DNA from: Nemertoderma westbladi | Taxonomy: Eukaryota > Xenacoelomorpha > Nemertodermatida > Nemertodermatidae | Length of the DNA stretch: 64,000 nucleotides | Direction: 5' to 3' | Assembly (NCBI GenBank): GCA_032718475.1 | Contig: JAUCBJ010001848.1 | Coordinates: 1 to 64,000 of the forward strand | In this document: positions 29,841 to 40,350 of the stretch, one piece after another | Layout: every line of letters starts with the position of its first letter | How positions within the stretch are numbered: position 1 is the stretch's first letter | Notes under the pieces: model-generated | What the model saw: only the letters and a program-made list of their open reading frames with translations | Told to the model about the DNA's origin: nothing | Database searches by the model: none | Program-made: the position numbers and the translations under genes

Positions 29841-32303
29841 TCAGACTTTCGCCGCCACCTCCCTGCTGATTCCGGTTGTTGGCTCCTTGGGCGCTGGTGT
29901 TAATAGTGCCCGATATCGCTTCGCCGGTGGCCCCTCAGAGTGGCCCTGTTGTCTCCCTCTCGTGGCGTCCCATAGGATCATTTTCATTGCTCGCGGCACG
30001 TGCTCCGCCAAGAAATCCCTAAACTCCCCTTGGTTCTGTGGCGTCCACCTGTCCAAATATCTTTGTGTATTCATCACTCCGGCATACGACGCCGCCGTTG
30101 CTACCTCTTGATAGGTAAACGGTAGCCTCCGCTTTATGATTTCCATGTGAGCCTCCTGATTGATAAGGAAGAAACCCCACTTGAACTCCTTGGCCTTCAT
30201 GCGCTGGCGCGTCATGGCCACGACGTCGGCCCACTCCTCGAATCTTCTGAACTTCTCTTCGTCGTCCATCCCGTCGCACTGGCGTCCGTAGTGTCCCCGA
30301 AAGTTGCACTTTGGACATCGGTTATGCAACCGTGGACACGCCCCCATCCTGTGGCTCGACTCTTGGCAGTAGAGACAAAAGGTTCCCTTTTGGAACCGGT
30401 ACAAGCAGCTCCTTTCCTGGTGGGTCTGTCTCCAACAGTAGTCGCAGCCGAGTACCAATGTCTCCCGCCCCACGTCGTCTTTCGTCCCAAGCGATCTCCG
30501 CGGTCTGTGGAGTCGCTGGTAGGCGAACTTCTCCACGTTGGTGTCCCTGTCTACGTCGATCTCTCCGCCCCTCTCGGGCATCGTCTCCCCGAATACTATC
30601 CGTGGTGCCGTCACCGGTTGCTCGCCCAACCCGATAGTGCTCCCCGCGAAATCCATCGCCGGCTCCTCGTGCACCCAGGTCCGCTTGCCGGATCTGTCCC
30701 AGAAGGCCCTCGCCCCAATGGCCGTCACCACCCTCCCGCCAACCCAGTCCGTGTCCGAGTGGCCAATCCTCTCGATGGGCGGCACCCCTCCGAACTCGTC
30801 GTCGTCCTCCTCCTCCTCTGGCAGTGGCTCCAACCCCGGTATGCCGATGGATCCACTATGTCCCTTCCCGCCTTGGCTCTCACCCGTAGCTCTCCATCCC
30901 TCTAGCTCCCTTAACTTCCTTGGCGGTTGGTCGCCTTCGGCGCCCGCTGGTATGGGCATCGCTTGCAACCCCGACATCGACTGTTTCGGCGATCCCACCG
31001 TCCATCCCAATTCTCGCCCTAGAGAATCCCCCGAACTCCCTGACGAAGTCCAATGAAGTTCGTCTAAGCCTGCCTGTTCCTCGAAGCCGTAACTCTGCGT
31101 CCTGGCCTCCTCTTCCCTCTCCTCTGCTTCTATCCTCTCCCGTCTAGCGACTTCTTCCAGTCGCTTTGCTTCTCGTCTATCCGTTTCTAGCTGCTCCCAT
31201 CTCTGATACGGCGTATCTGTCTCCCCGTCTACCAGATGTCGGCTGTTGTAGTACACCGACTCGCCCTTCAGCCCCGGGTGGTCTACCAGACCGTCAAAGG
31301 CCATTTTAAAGGCTCTCCTGTAGCTTAGGGGTGATCCCGATAACAGAAATGCCGCTGGTTCCCTCTCGATAACCACGGTCATAAATAAGTTAAGCAAACT
31401 TATCATCATCCAATCTTCCTGCAGGATATATCGCTTCTGATATACCTTTATCGCTCCTCTGCGGAATTGATATACCTCTTGCTTTCCCGGTCTCGCTCCC
31501 CACTTTAGCGAGTTCGCTAGTTCTGCTCCGTATTCTTCCCTGAACCTCCCCCAGTCCATCGGTTTGTGGCACACGAGCCCCAATAGTTGGCCCATTGCCA
31601 CCGCCCCGCATTGGCCTGTGTTTTCGACTACCCCCAACCCATCCGGTGCCGTCATAGCCATGAAGACCTTCTGCATATCCAGGAGGTTGGTGGCGTCTGG
31701 ACTGATGATTCTCTCCGCGTCCTCGCGAATCGCCGATCCTACTTTCGTCGTCGACTTCTCTCTTACCAAGACTTGTACCGCTTTCGGCAACCGGTTTAGT
31801 TTCGGCTCGTCCTTCTTCCCATACGTTCCTAGATCGAATAAGAAGATGTCCCCATTTGGCGCGGCCAAATGTAGGAGTACGGTCCTGGCCGACCCCGCCG
31901 ATCCTCGTCTCGAACCCTCCTCGTCTTCCACGGTTCCCTCGTCGTCTAGGATCATATATCCTCCCCTGTTGACGGACTCTATGAATCTCTTCCAGTCCTT
32001 CCTCGGTGATTCCCTCGGGTACTTCGGAATCCCGAACTTCGCCTCGTCCCCTTTCACCACGTAGTGGAAGTGTTGGAAGATTGCGTTGTCCAGCGACGGC
32101 GTCCCGTATGTCCCGACCAGCCGCTGTTCGTGCATCTCCCGGAAGTGATCCTGCAGCGCTCGTGCCGCGTGACCCCTTTCCAACCTCTCGTAGTATCCTC
32201 TCATCTTCTCTTCCGGGTCTCTCTCGGTGAAATCCACCAGTATCTCCTTTCCTCCTGACTCCGCCTTTCTCTTTCTGATCAATTTGCTCGCCATTCCGAA
32301 CAC
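29841..32303 (-). CDS. BEL-B ORF3: exonuclease-like module plus three zinc knuckles
   Basis: 820 intact codons after integrase. Residues about 115-310 resemble a DEDD 3'-5' exonuclease: ILDDEGT (D120, E122) as motif I, FLFDL as the next strand, KVGSAIREDAERI (D195) as motif II, and YILQED (Y292, E296, D297) where YxxxD is expected. Residues 375-405 are a charged helix and 500-600 are acidic and linker-like. Three CCHC knuckles follow: C620-C633, C643-C656 and C663-C676. The tail (FEEWADVVAMTRQR onward) is shared with BEL-A. There is no signal peptide or membrane segment, so it is not an envelope protein. The exonuclease assignment is by eye and motif III is imperfect; nucleic-acid binding by the knuckles is the safer prediction. 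Confidence 0.7.
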   Translation of the reverse strand: MFGMASKLIRKRKAESGGKEILVDFTERDPEEKMRGYYERLERGHAARALQDHFREMHEQRLVGTYGTPSLDNAIFQHFHYVVKGDEAKFGIPKYPRESPRKDWKRFIESVNRGGYMILDDEGTVEDEEGSRRGSAGSARTVLLHLAAPNGDIFLFDLGTYGKKDEPKLNRLPKAVQVLVREKSTTKVGSAIREDAERIISPDATNLLDMQKVFMAMTAPDGLGVVENTGQCGAVAMGQLLGLVCHKPMDWGRFREEYGAELANSLKWGARPGKQEVYQFRRGAIKVYQKRYILQEDWMMISLLNLFMTVVIEREPAAFLLSGSPLSYRRAFKMAFDGLVDHPGLKGESVYYNSRHLVDGETDTPYQRWEQLETDRREAKRLEEVARRERIEAEEREEEARTQSYGFEEQAGLDELHWTSSGSSGDSLGRELGWTVGSPKQSMSGLQAMPIPAGAEGDQPPRKLRELEGWRATGESQGGKGHSGSIGIPGLEPLPEEEEDDDEFGGVPPIERIGHSDTDWVGGRVVTAIGARAFWDRSGKRTWVHEEPAMDFAGSTIGLGEQPVTAPRIVFGETMPERGGEIDVDRDTNVEKFAYQRLHRPRRSLGTKDDVGRETLVLGCDYCWRQTHQERSCLYRFQKGTFCLYCQESSHRMGACPRLHNRCPKCNFRGHYGRQCDGMDDEEKFRRFEEWADVVAMTRQRMKAKEFKWGFFLINQEAHMEIIKRRLPFTYQEVATAASYAGVMNTQRYLDRWTPQNQGEFRDFLAEHVPRAMKMILWDATRGRQQGHSEGPPAKRYRALLTPAPKEPTTGISREVAAKV

Positions 32304-32788
32304 TCACTCGCTCACCTGTAAGGTGGTGCCTTACCAAGGCGCAATACAGATGAGTGATGTATCTAAGATGTTCTGTACGGTCCGATAATGGCCTATTCCT
32401 TACTTAACTGCGCCTTTTAGCCTAAATTATTACTAATTAATTCTGAAGCTAGTAAATACACCCTAATTTCAATTTCTGTCAGTTACTTTTATTATGTTCC
32501 AGAATAACTTTCCTAGTGTTGCCATAATTTGTAACTTTCAGCCCTATCTTATTTATTTTAGTTTAGTTTTAATTCTACTGTCCTACTACTTACTATTGCC
32601 TATGGATTGTTCTATTCTCTAATCCACATTCTGGCCTACTCTGTGGGCCTGTGCAGCACAGCAGTATTCGTCGCGTGGCCACACGATTTACCCAGCTGTA
32701 CTCATATGCCCCCCTCTCGCTACTAGCTGCTAACTAATATCTATATCTTATATATACCCTTCTACCTCTTACTCTCTCTCTAACTAAC
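32304..32788 (-). other. Spacer before BEL-B ORF3
   Basis: Non-coding. Just upstream of ORF3 the element reads CACCTTACAG|GTGAGC (around 32310-32325), which could serve as a splice acceptor. The motif AAGGCACCACC here is conserved in BEL-C at about 55131. Confidence 0.4.
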
Positions 32789-33300
32789 GGTACTACGTAC
32801 CCTCTAACTCTCTAACTAACGGTACTACATACCCTCTAACTCTCTAACTAACGGTACTACGTACCCTCTAACTCTCTAACTAATGGTACTACGTACCCTC
32901 TAACTCTCTAACTAACGGTACTACGTACCCTCTAACTCTCCAACTAACGGTACTACGTACCCTCTAACTCTCTACTTAACGGTACTACGTACCCTCTGAC
33001 TCTCTACTTAACGGTACTACGTACCCTCTAACTCTCTAACTAGCGGTACTACGTACCCTCTAACTCTCCAACTAGCGGTACTATGTACCCTCTAACTCTC
33101 TACTTAACGGTACTACGTACCCTCTAACTCTCTAACTAGCGGTACTACGTACCCTCTAACTCCCTAACTAACGGTACTATGTACCCTCTTACTAACTAAT
33201 TAACTAACTGACGGTACTACGTACCTTCTAACTCTCTCCTAACTAGCGGTACTACGTACCTCCTAACTAACTAACTAACTAACTGATGGTACTACGTACC
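32789..33300 (-). repeat. 32-bp minisatellite between BEL-B integrase and ORF3
   Basis: Sixteen copies, the first at exact 32-bp spacing, each holding the dyad GGTAC-TAC-GTACC. The last four units are irregularly spaced with runs of 'taac'. It lies in the intergenic spacer, not in an ORF. Confidence 0.9.
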
Positions 33301-33479
33301 TTCTTACTGACTAACTTCTGCCTACTAACTGCGTACCTACTATGTACTATTATTTTATTTTTATTTTTATTTTTTTGTGTGGGAAGGGCGTCTCGCCCTC
33401 AATCCCACCCCCCTCAGTCCAAATCTTGGACGACTAAACTCTACTCTAACTCCACTAAGGTGCCCCTTCTAACAGACAG

Positions 33480-35210
33480 CATTTCCCTACAGCTCTCCTG
33501 TAGGTTTTTCTGTCCTTCGCACCTATCTTACCACCTATCCGCACTTCTACCGATCGGACTCTTCCGTCCTCGTCGGAGTAAGTGCCTACAACTCTCGCCA
33601 ACCGCCACTGGTTGTTGATGATAGTATCATCCGTAACGATTACGAGATCTCCCTCTCTTAACTCCCTATTTGGTTTCCTCCACTTACTCCTTTTATGGAG
33701 TGTGGGTAGGTATTCCTCTACCCACCTCCTCCAATATTATTGCTTTAGCGACTTTCCAACTTTGGCGGGAGTGTATGTCATCTGGGTCTACACCCCGCAT
33801 ATCGATGGTCGCTGGCCTTTCCATCAGAAAATGGCTAGGCGTCAGCACGTCTAGTGACTCAGGGTCATCATTCTCTGGGTATAGCGGTCTGCTATTAATG
33901 ATCCCCTCGCACTTCGCAAGCACTGTCCGTAAGACGTCCTCAGTGACCATGTGGGTGTTCATTAGCTTCGTCATTAGACGCTTTGAACTACCCACCAGTC
34001 TCTCGACGCATCCTAGTGTATGTGGCGCATACGGCGTCCTTCTCTCCCACTTTACTTGTCGTAGTCTCATGGCCGCCCTGACTTCCTCCCCTTCCAAGAT
34101 GTCCAAGGCCTCTGCCATCTCATTCTCTGCGCCCACAAAGTTGGTGCCGTTGTCGCTGTATATCACTGCGATCGTCCCACCTTTGCGGTCTCTAAACCTT
34201 TCTAAGGCATTAATGAATGCTGATGCGGTTGCATCTTGGGCAAGTTCTATCCCTACCACCCGCGTGTTGTTACATACGAAGATGATACCGTAGCGTTTCT
34301 CCGTGTGCCGCATCACCTTGATCTTTATCGGCCCGAACATGTCCACACCGCAATGCGTAAATGGCGGGTCGTGCTGTCTTACTCTACTCGCCGGTAGTGG
34401 CGCCATCTCTTGTATGGCTCGCTCCTTCTTCGCTCGTCAGCAGGTCTGGCACTGCCCCACCACCGCTTTTACCTTCTTCCTCAACTGTTTGACCCAAAAG
34501 GTCCTCCTTATCTCGGTGAGGGTTCGGTTGGTGCCCCCGTGCAATATCGACTTATGGGAGTCCCAGATAATCTGGTGAACTATTGGCGATCCTGTTGGAA
34601 TGATGATGGGTTTCGGTGGTATGATTATGCTGTTGTTGTATCCCACCCTAGAATTCATTACTAGAATCCCGTCGTCATTAAGTTGTGGCGACAGCGTGAT
34701 CAGCTCGCTGTCCCATCGGAGGTGCTGTTGGTTACCGACGCGTTCTACCTCGTCGCCATAGTTCTTCTGTTGTTCATAGCGGATGACTGCCTTGGCCGCT
34801 CCTTCCAGATCTATGGATGTCCTGATCTTCTTGTCTTTGCCAACTCCCGCGAGGAAATTCCCGAAGGCTCTCCAGTACGCCACTAGTTTCTTGGTCTTAT
34901 ACCAACTAGAACTGTAGCTGAGGAGTTTATCCGTCGGGTTACCGCACAGTTCTTCTGATTTTGGTTGCACGTCCCTAATCTCCCTCACCATCTGGGAGTA
35001 TATCTCTTCTCTCTCTGAATCTCCCTCTTCTCCCTCCGACACTACTTCTGAGCCCGGGTCCACCTTTCTCATCGGCGGCCAGGCCTCCGTTATTCGCTCA
35101 GAAATTGTGGCCCATGTTGCCACAATACTTCCTTCTTCAAGAAAGTGTGGCGTACCACGCCCCTCGACAACAAGTCCGCTGGGTTCTCGTCCGTTGGGCA
35201 GTAGTGCCAC
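33480..35210 (-). pseudogene. BEL-B integrase region
   Basis: The frame takes over from pol near 35095 after a one-base shift. The zinc domain ends in SILHGG...CQTC, with a TGA at 34437-34439 immediately after. The catalytic core follows: D in CGVDMFGPI, D in IYSDNGTNFVG, E in CVERLVGSSKR. A second one-base shift near 33725 separates the C-terminal domain (EGDLVIVTDD around 33630), which reads on to about 33480. DDE residues are all present, so decay is recent. Confidence 0.8.
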
Positions 35211-38200
35211 CTTTCCAGTTCTGTGGTCGCCCTTATTTCGTCCACTCTATTTGCGATGAATATTGGGTATCTCGTCCTTTCGTTAGGTATCCAACCAAGT
35301 ACTACCATGGAGTCCGTCCAGTAGTGTGTCTCCACTATGTTGGGAATAGTATCCACTAGGTAGGCTGTGGCTCTAACTCCTAGTCTCGCAGCTGTCAATT
35401 CTAACTTGGGAACTGATGCAGGAACTGGTGGCGTTGACTTTGCTTTGCTAAAGGCTAGTCTGGGCTTATGAGCCCCCTCTCGTTGTACTAAGTAGAGTGC
35501 CGCTCCGTACGCCTCCAACGACGCATCGGAGAACATGTGTAGGTCCAGATTTGTCATGTTCCCATCCGGGAAATACACTCGTGGCATGTTGTATGTTCCC
35601 ATCTTCTCCAAGTCTCCTGTCCACTTACTCCACTGTTTCTTGATTTCCTCTGGTACCTCTACGTCCCACTCATCCTTCAATTTGTATACTCTCTTGAGTA
35701 TCTGTTTCCCCGTGACTAATAATGGGGATGCTAGGCCTAGGGGATCGTATATCCTTGCTATATACGATACATAGCCCCTCTTCGTGTGGATGTCTGCGCC
35801 CTCCTGGCTCAGCTGATACTTCAGTTCGTCTGTCTCTCTGTTCCACACGATTCCCAATGCCTTCTGTTGAGATTCTGTTCTCTTATTCGCCATGTCCTGC
35901 CCTTTGGCTGTTGTGGGATTATCCATGGTCGATTCTGGTCTCTTGTCCTCTATCGCCTTGATAAATTCTTCTGAACTGGATTGGAATTTGGTCAGGTTAA
36001 AGCCGGATCCTTTTAGGATGTCGCGAACCTCGCGCCCTGTGTCCAGTATCTCCTTAACCGTATTTCCAGACTCCATTCCGTCGTCTACGTAGAAGCCGCA
36101 TCGAATCATATCGACGGCCCTAGTGCTGTATCTATCTTCCTTCCCCTTCACTGTGTCTCTGACTGCCGTAGTCGTCGTAAATGAAGACGACTTGGCCCCC
36201 ATGTTTTGTACTACCATCTTATATGCCGGTATTATCGACGGTTCTTCCTCGCCGTTATACCATAAGAAGCCCTGACTGTCGCTATCTTCCTCCATTACAT
36301 GGACTTGGTTGAACATGCCTTCTATGTCACACGTGAAGGCGTGTTTCCCGTTTCTAAATCTAAGTAGCACCTCTATGCCCGAGTTGTATATGTTTGGGCC
36401 TTCTAACAGGTAGTCGTTTAAGCATTTTCCGTTGGTCTTTGCCGATGCGTCAACTACCATCCGCAGTTTACCTTTCTTTGGGTCTAAAGCCACGTGGAGT
36501 GGCAGGTAATATGTCCTGTCTGTGTTCGGTTCATCGACCGGTAACTCCACGGCCCATCCTTTCTCGACGTACTTCTTGATCGTTCTGTGGATGTACTCAT
36601 TCTTCTCGGGGCTCCGTTTTAGTGTTTGTTTCAGCTTGCGGAGTCTCGTGAGTACCATCCCTCTATTATCGGGCAGTGGTATCTTCGGTAGTTTCCATAC
36701 CATTCCTATAGTATACCGCCCCTCATCGCATGTCATCGATTCCTCCACGCTTTGTAAAGCCTGCTTGCCTTCTACCGAGGTCCCGACCCCTGTCTCTTTC
36801 AGTCCCTCGAAATCTTGTCTGAGCAATCTTTTAAGCTGCTCCTCTGCTCCCTCATCACCCATTTCCTGCATTGTTCCCGCGAACATGCATCCTGATGTCT
36901 CCGACATCCTAAATGGTATCTTGCTCTTGATTGGGCCACTCAGCGTCCACCCGAATGGTGTTAATATCGCCACTGGGTCACACTGCTTGTCTTCGCCGAA
37001 GACCGTTTGCATTCTTTCGTGGGCCGTTGGGCAGTCCATTCCTACTATGATGGATACCTTCCTAACGTCCACATCTGGGATTGAGAAGTCAATGTCGTCC
37101 AGGAATTTATATTGCTCGACCTCAATGTTGGTTGGCCGCCTGGCATTGATATTAATTGACTCTATCACTTGGATGGGGTCGATGGTTGCCCCATAGTCGC
37201 ATCCCGGTGCCACCGCTGCAATTGCGCACCGTCCTGTTCTCATCTCCAGGATCTCATCTTTGCTAGAGATGGTTGTTACCGCCATTCTGCTTGGCCTCGT
37301 TCTCAATCCTATCTCTTCGGCCACCCATTCCTCGACTAATGTGAAGGCAGCTCCACTATCAACCAGCATTAGTGTTGTTACTGATCGATTGCCTTCTCCA
37401 ATCACTCGCACGGGTACTACTCCAAGTAACACCGTTCCGCTCTTCTTCGCCCCTACTGTGCTCGTTGCCATCGTCTGGCCTCTCCTCTGACCAAACTTGA
37501 CCGGCTTCTCCTTGCATTCCCTTGCTCTATGTCCACTCATCACACATCGCGAGCAGATTTTATTGCTCAACGCATAATCTATCTGATCTTGCCTAGGTAG
37601 CGCCTGCCAGTACCTGCAGTTCATGGTTTGATGAAGCGCATTTGCGTGTAGCTGGCATTTGCTCTTTGGGTCGTAGCCCTCCTTATACAGCGCATTGCGT
37701 ATCGCAGCTGCGTTTGTACCAAAGTCCCTACTATTCTTATTGTTTGGATTCGGCCTACTGGACGTACTGGGGTTATATTTATTCGTGTTGTTGTTGTTCC
37801 CCTGTCCGTTCCATGGTGTTGTCTTATCTTCGGCTAGCTGTGGACTTGCAGTCCCCTGCGTCGCTGCATATGGCAATGATTGCCTGAGCCTCGGTAATGT
37901 GCTTGATGTATTGTGCTCTGGTTTCGGTCTATGGTAATCCGTCTTCGGTCCCTTTCCCAGGCTATCTTCGCTATAGACTGGGTCAGTTATTAGTTCAGCC
38001 TCGTAGTTTAAGAAGCTTGACATTTCTTCTAAACCCGGTTCCGCACCCTTCTTGTCTCGAGTGGAGAAGGCGATCTTCCTCCACTTGTTGCGCAGCCAGT
38101 TCGGTAGTGCCTGCGCTATCGTGGTGATGTTGTTGGACGCGTTGAGCTCATATGGCGCGTCTAGTGTCTTCAGCACGATTAGCGCCTTTTCGACTCTGTT

Positions 38201-38716
38201 AGCGAACGTCTTAATGCTAACGGGATTATCCTGTAGGCCACCCGATGTTATGCCTCTCAGTGTCTGTCTGATGATCTTGGCCGGGTGCCCGTATTCCCTG
38301 TCCAGTGCCCGCCATGCTGTCGTGAAGCCGCCCTCTATTCCTTGATATTGCCTCACGATGTCGTATGCTGGGCCTCCCGTGTATACTTGCAGATACTTTA
38401 GGCACTCCGCCTGCGTCAAGTTTTTTGTTAGTATTTCGTTACTATACATGCGCCGAAACTGTAGATATTCTTCCGGCCTACTCCCATCGAATTTGAATGG
38501 TTCCACGGGTGGTAACTCGATCCTCGTTTTCAACGCATCGATCAACATGGCCATCCCCATCGCCTGCGCTTCCAATGGATTCGATGGATGCTGTATAGTT
38601 TCTCCTGTCTGGTGCGGTTCGTCCGTCCTATTTCTTGATTTTCTTTGACTTGGGTATGTCATCGGGGGTAGCGGCCCCCTCCATATCTCTGTGTCACACG
38701 ACCTATTTTCATCCAA
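35090..38716 (-). CDS. BEL-B gag-pol: DUF1759-like gag, zinc knuckle, protease, reverse transcriptase, RNase H
   Basis: 1208 codons. Residues about 48-160 resemble DUF1759 gag (FKFDGSRPEEYLQFRR, YTGGPAYDIVRQYQG, REYGHPAKI). C388-C401 is a canonical knuckle (CSRCVMSGHRAREC). Retropepsin has LVDSGAAFTLV (D453). The reverse transcriptase has VVDASAK, AFTCDIEGMFNQV and YVDD (36080-36091). RNase H has MFSDASLEAYG and YWTDSMVVLGWI and ends with NPADLLSRG. A TAG in the same frame lies eight codons before the ATG at 38716, so pol is not read through from ORF-c in this copy. It ends at a TAA created by the frameshift at about 35095. Confidence 0.85.
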   Translation of the reverse strand: MDENRSCDTEIWRGPLPPMTYPSQRKSRNRTDEPHQTGETIQHPSNPLEAQAMGMAMLIDALKTRIELPPVEPFKFDGSRPEEYLQFRRMYSNEILTKNLTQAECLKYLQVYTGGPAYDIVRQYQGIEGGFTTAWRALDREYGHPAKIIRQTLRGITSGGLQDNPVSIKTFANRVEKALIVLKTLDAPYELNASNNITTIAQALPNWLRNKWRKIAFSTRDKKGAEPGLEEMSSFLNYEAELITDPVYSEDSLGKGPKTDYHRPKPEHNTSSTLPRLRQSLPYAATQGTASPQLAEDKTTPWNGQGNNNNTNKYNPSTSSRPNPNNKNSRDFGTNAAAIRNALYKEGYDPKSKCQLHANALHQTMNCRYWQALPRQDQIDYALSNKICSRCVMSGHRARECKEKPVKFGQRRGQTMATSTVGAKKSGTVLLGVVPVRVIGEGNRSVTTLMLVDSGAAFTLVEEWVAEEIGLRTRPSRMAVTTISSKDEILEMRTGRCAIAAVAPGCDYGATIDPIQVIESININARRPTNIEVEQYKFLDDIDFSIPDVDVRKVSIIVGMDCPTAHERMQTVFGEDKQCDPVAILTPFGWTLSGPIKSKIPFRMSETSGCMFAGTMQEMGDEGAEEQLKRLLRQDFEGLKETGVGTSVEGKQALQSVEESMTCDEGRYTIGMVWKLPKIPLPDNRGMVLTRLRKLKQTLKRSPEKNEYIHRTIKKYVEKGWAVELPVDEPNTDRTYYLPLHVALDPKKGKLRMVVDASAKTNGKCLNDYLLEGPNIYNSGIEVLLRFRNGKHAFTCDIEGMFNQVHVMEEDSDSQGFLWYNGEEEPSIIPAYKMVVQNMGAKSSSFTTTTAVRDTVKGKEDRYSTRAVDMIRCGFYVDDGMESGNTVKEILDTGREVRDILKGSGFNLTKFQSSSEEFIKAIEDKRPESTMDNPTTAKGQDMANKRTESQQKALGIVWNRETDELKYQLSQEGADIHTKRGYVSYIARIYDPLGLASPLLVTGKQILKRVYKLKDEWDVEVPEEIKKQWSKWTGDLEKMGTYNMPRVYFPDGNMTNLDLHMFSDASLEAYGAALYLVQREGAHKPRLAFSKAKSTPPVPASVPKLELTAARLGVRATAYLVDTIPNIVETHYWTDSMVVLGWIPNERTRYPIFIANRVDEIRATTELERWHYCPTDENPADLLSRGVVRHTFLKKEVLWQHGPQFLSE

Positions 38717-38774
38717 GGGTCTCGTTGTTCTTGCTCCTATCGGGGTATATTGTTGATATTGTGATGGGGGAATG

Positions 38775-40307
38775 TCACCCTGTCCCCCCCCCCCCCACCG
38801 GTATGTTTGGTACTGGGGTTGATGTTAATATGTTGGGGCCCATACACCTATCCACAATAATTCCCCCCTCCCCTGGGTATATGTTATGTCCCTGCATGCT
38901 GTAGTCATACTGCTGTACTGGTACCGATATAGGCCTATCAGCTTCTGGCCTACTCGCCGGTATGTATTCCGCGACTTCCGGGTTTAATCCCGTTGTCCGC
39001 GCTATCCTATCGCCTACATTGCCTCTCCCAGTATGGCCTATGGTATGTGCAGTAAGGCCTACAGTATGTCCTACAGTCTGCATGTGTCGCTCGGGATCGA
39101 AGTTTATTCTTCTCGAATAATCCTCCCCGTGGCTGCCGTATTCTCGATCGGTAGGTACATTCCGTCGGAAAGTTTCTCTTCGACCCCCCTCTCTACTGTT
39201 CTCGTCTTCGTACCGGTACATCGCGTACCCCTCCATCGGCGCGTAATGCACCTCATCAGGTCGCATCTCTCCGGGGCGACGGCAATCTCCCGGAGTCCGA
39301 CCCCACTGACTCTCCGTTCTCATCTCGACTACCGACGGCTCGCTATCCGTCCTCGCTCTTCTATCGTTCGCGGCGATACTTCTACTACTGTCTTCTCTTC
39401 TTCTCCTTTCAGTGGAGTGTTCCCGCTCGTGAGATCTCTCGTCGACCTCCCGGTTAAACCCCACTGTTCTTCTTCCCTCTTCTGATCGGGCTCGACGCTT
39501 CGTCCGCCCTCTCACGACGTCAACCTGTCTCTCTCTGCTCGGTCGCACACCGTTTGGGATACTCGCAATCCCCCTATTACTCTCCGTCGCCGGGTGTTGC
39601 GGTTTACCTATTTCGGCCCGCGCATTATCCGCTGACGGCTGTGGAGCACTCTCTGCCCCCCCCCCCCTTTCGCCGCTAACTCGCTGTTGTGGGGTTCTTG
39701 TAGCACCCCCCCACTCGCCACATCTAACTTCACTATCTCTCATCCCGCTACCACATCCCTCTCTCGTCGACACATCAACCCTACCGCGGTTGGGTCTATT
39801 CACCCCCGCCTCTCCCTCTGCTAGTGCGTGGCCTACCAGGCCCTCTATCCCCTGCCTACCAACTACGTGGCCTACCAGGCCCTCGCTGGGTCTACCCAAC
39901 CCAGCCACTCCCTGCCTATCAACTACGTGGCCTACCATGCCCTCACTGGGTCTACCCAACCCAGGCGCTCCCTGCCTACCAACTACGTGGCCTACCAGGC
40001 CCTCTCTGGGTTGGCTCAATCCCGCCACTTCCGGCCTACCAATTGTACGGCCTACCAGGCCCCCGCCTGCCTGGCCATACACGCCCGACGTGTTCACGTT
40101 AATAGCACCCATATTGGAAACGGAATTAATTTGTTCGTTTGAAACAAAATCATTTGAATTATTTTGTAAATTCGGGCTTGGATCATTATTTAAATTATTT
40201 GAATTATTTTGCACGTTCAAATTGAAATTATTATTTGTATTTAAATTTAAATTACTGCTACTAGGTAAAATATTATTTGCTGCAATAAAAGGATTAGGGT
40301 TGTCCAA
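38775..40307 (-). CDS. BEL-B ORF-c: low-complexity gag-region protein
   Basis: 510 codons with no recognised domain. The N-terminus is Asn-rich (NNILPSSSNLNLNTNNNFNL). Residues about 75-165 hold four repeats of roughly 22 residues built on GLVGHVVGRQG...GLGRPSEG. The centre is Arg/Glu/Ser-rich and the C-terminus is Tyr/Pro-rich, ending in a glycine run encoded by 13 Gs (38784-38796). The composition suggests a disordered, RNA-binding or condensate-forming structural protein, which is inference only. It could instead be part of a longer gag with ORF-b. Confidence 0.5.
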   Translation of the reverse strand: MDNPNPFIAANNILPSSSNLNLNTNNNFNLNVQNNSNNLNNDPSPNLQNNSNDFVSNEQINSVSNMGAINVNTSGVYGQAGGGLVGRTIGRPEVAGLSQPREGLVGHVVGRQGAPGLGRPSEGMVGHVVDRQGVAGLGRPSEGLVGHVVGRQGIEGLVGHALAEGEAGVNRPNRGRVDVSTREGCGSGMRDSEVRCGEWGGATRTPQQRVSGERGGGAESAPQPSADNARAEIGKPQHPATESNRGIASIPNGVRPSRERQVDVVRGRTKRRARSEEGRRTVGFNREVDERSHEREHSTERRRREDSSRSIAANDRRARTDSEPSVVEMRTESQWGRTPGDCRRPGEMRPDEVHYAPMEGYAMYRYEDENSREGGRRETFRRNVPTDREYGSHGEDYSRRINFDPERHMQTVGHTVGLTAHTIGHTGRGNVGDRIARTTGLNPEVAEYIPASRPEADRPISVPVQQYDYSMQGHNIYPGEGGIIVDRCMGPNILTSTPVPNIPVGGGGTG

Positions 40308-40350
40308 TACGGTACTATTAATATTAATGACGTCTACTATAGAATTATTA

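Noticed and set aside
30147-31056. Plus-strand ORFs opposite BEL-B ORF3
   Set aside because: Antisense shadows of a GC-rich ORF with clear homology on the minus strand.
29841-32303. ORF3 as an envelope gene
   Set aside because: No signal peptide, transmembrane segment or Cys-rich ectodomain; zinc knuckles point to a nucleic-acid-binding protein.
38717-38800. Programmed frameshift from ORF-c into BEL-B pol at the 13-base G run
   Set aside because: A TAG in the pol frame lies between the G run and the pol ATG, so slippage there would not reach pol in this copy.
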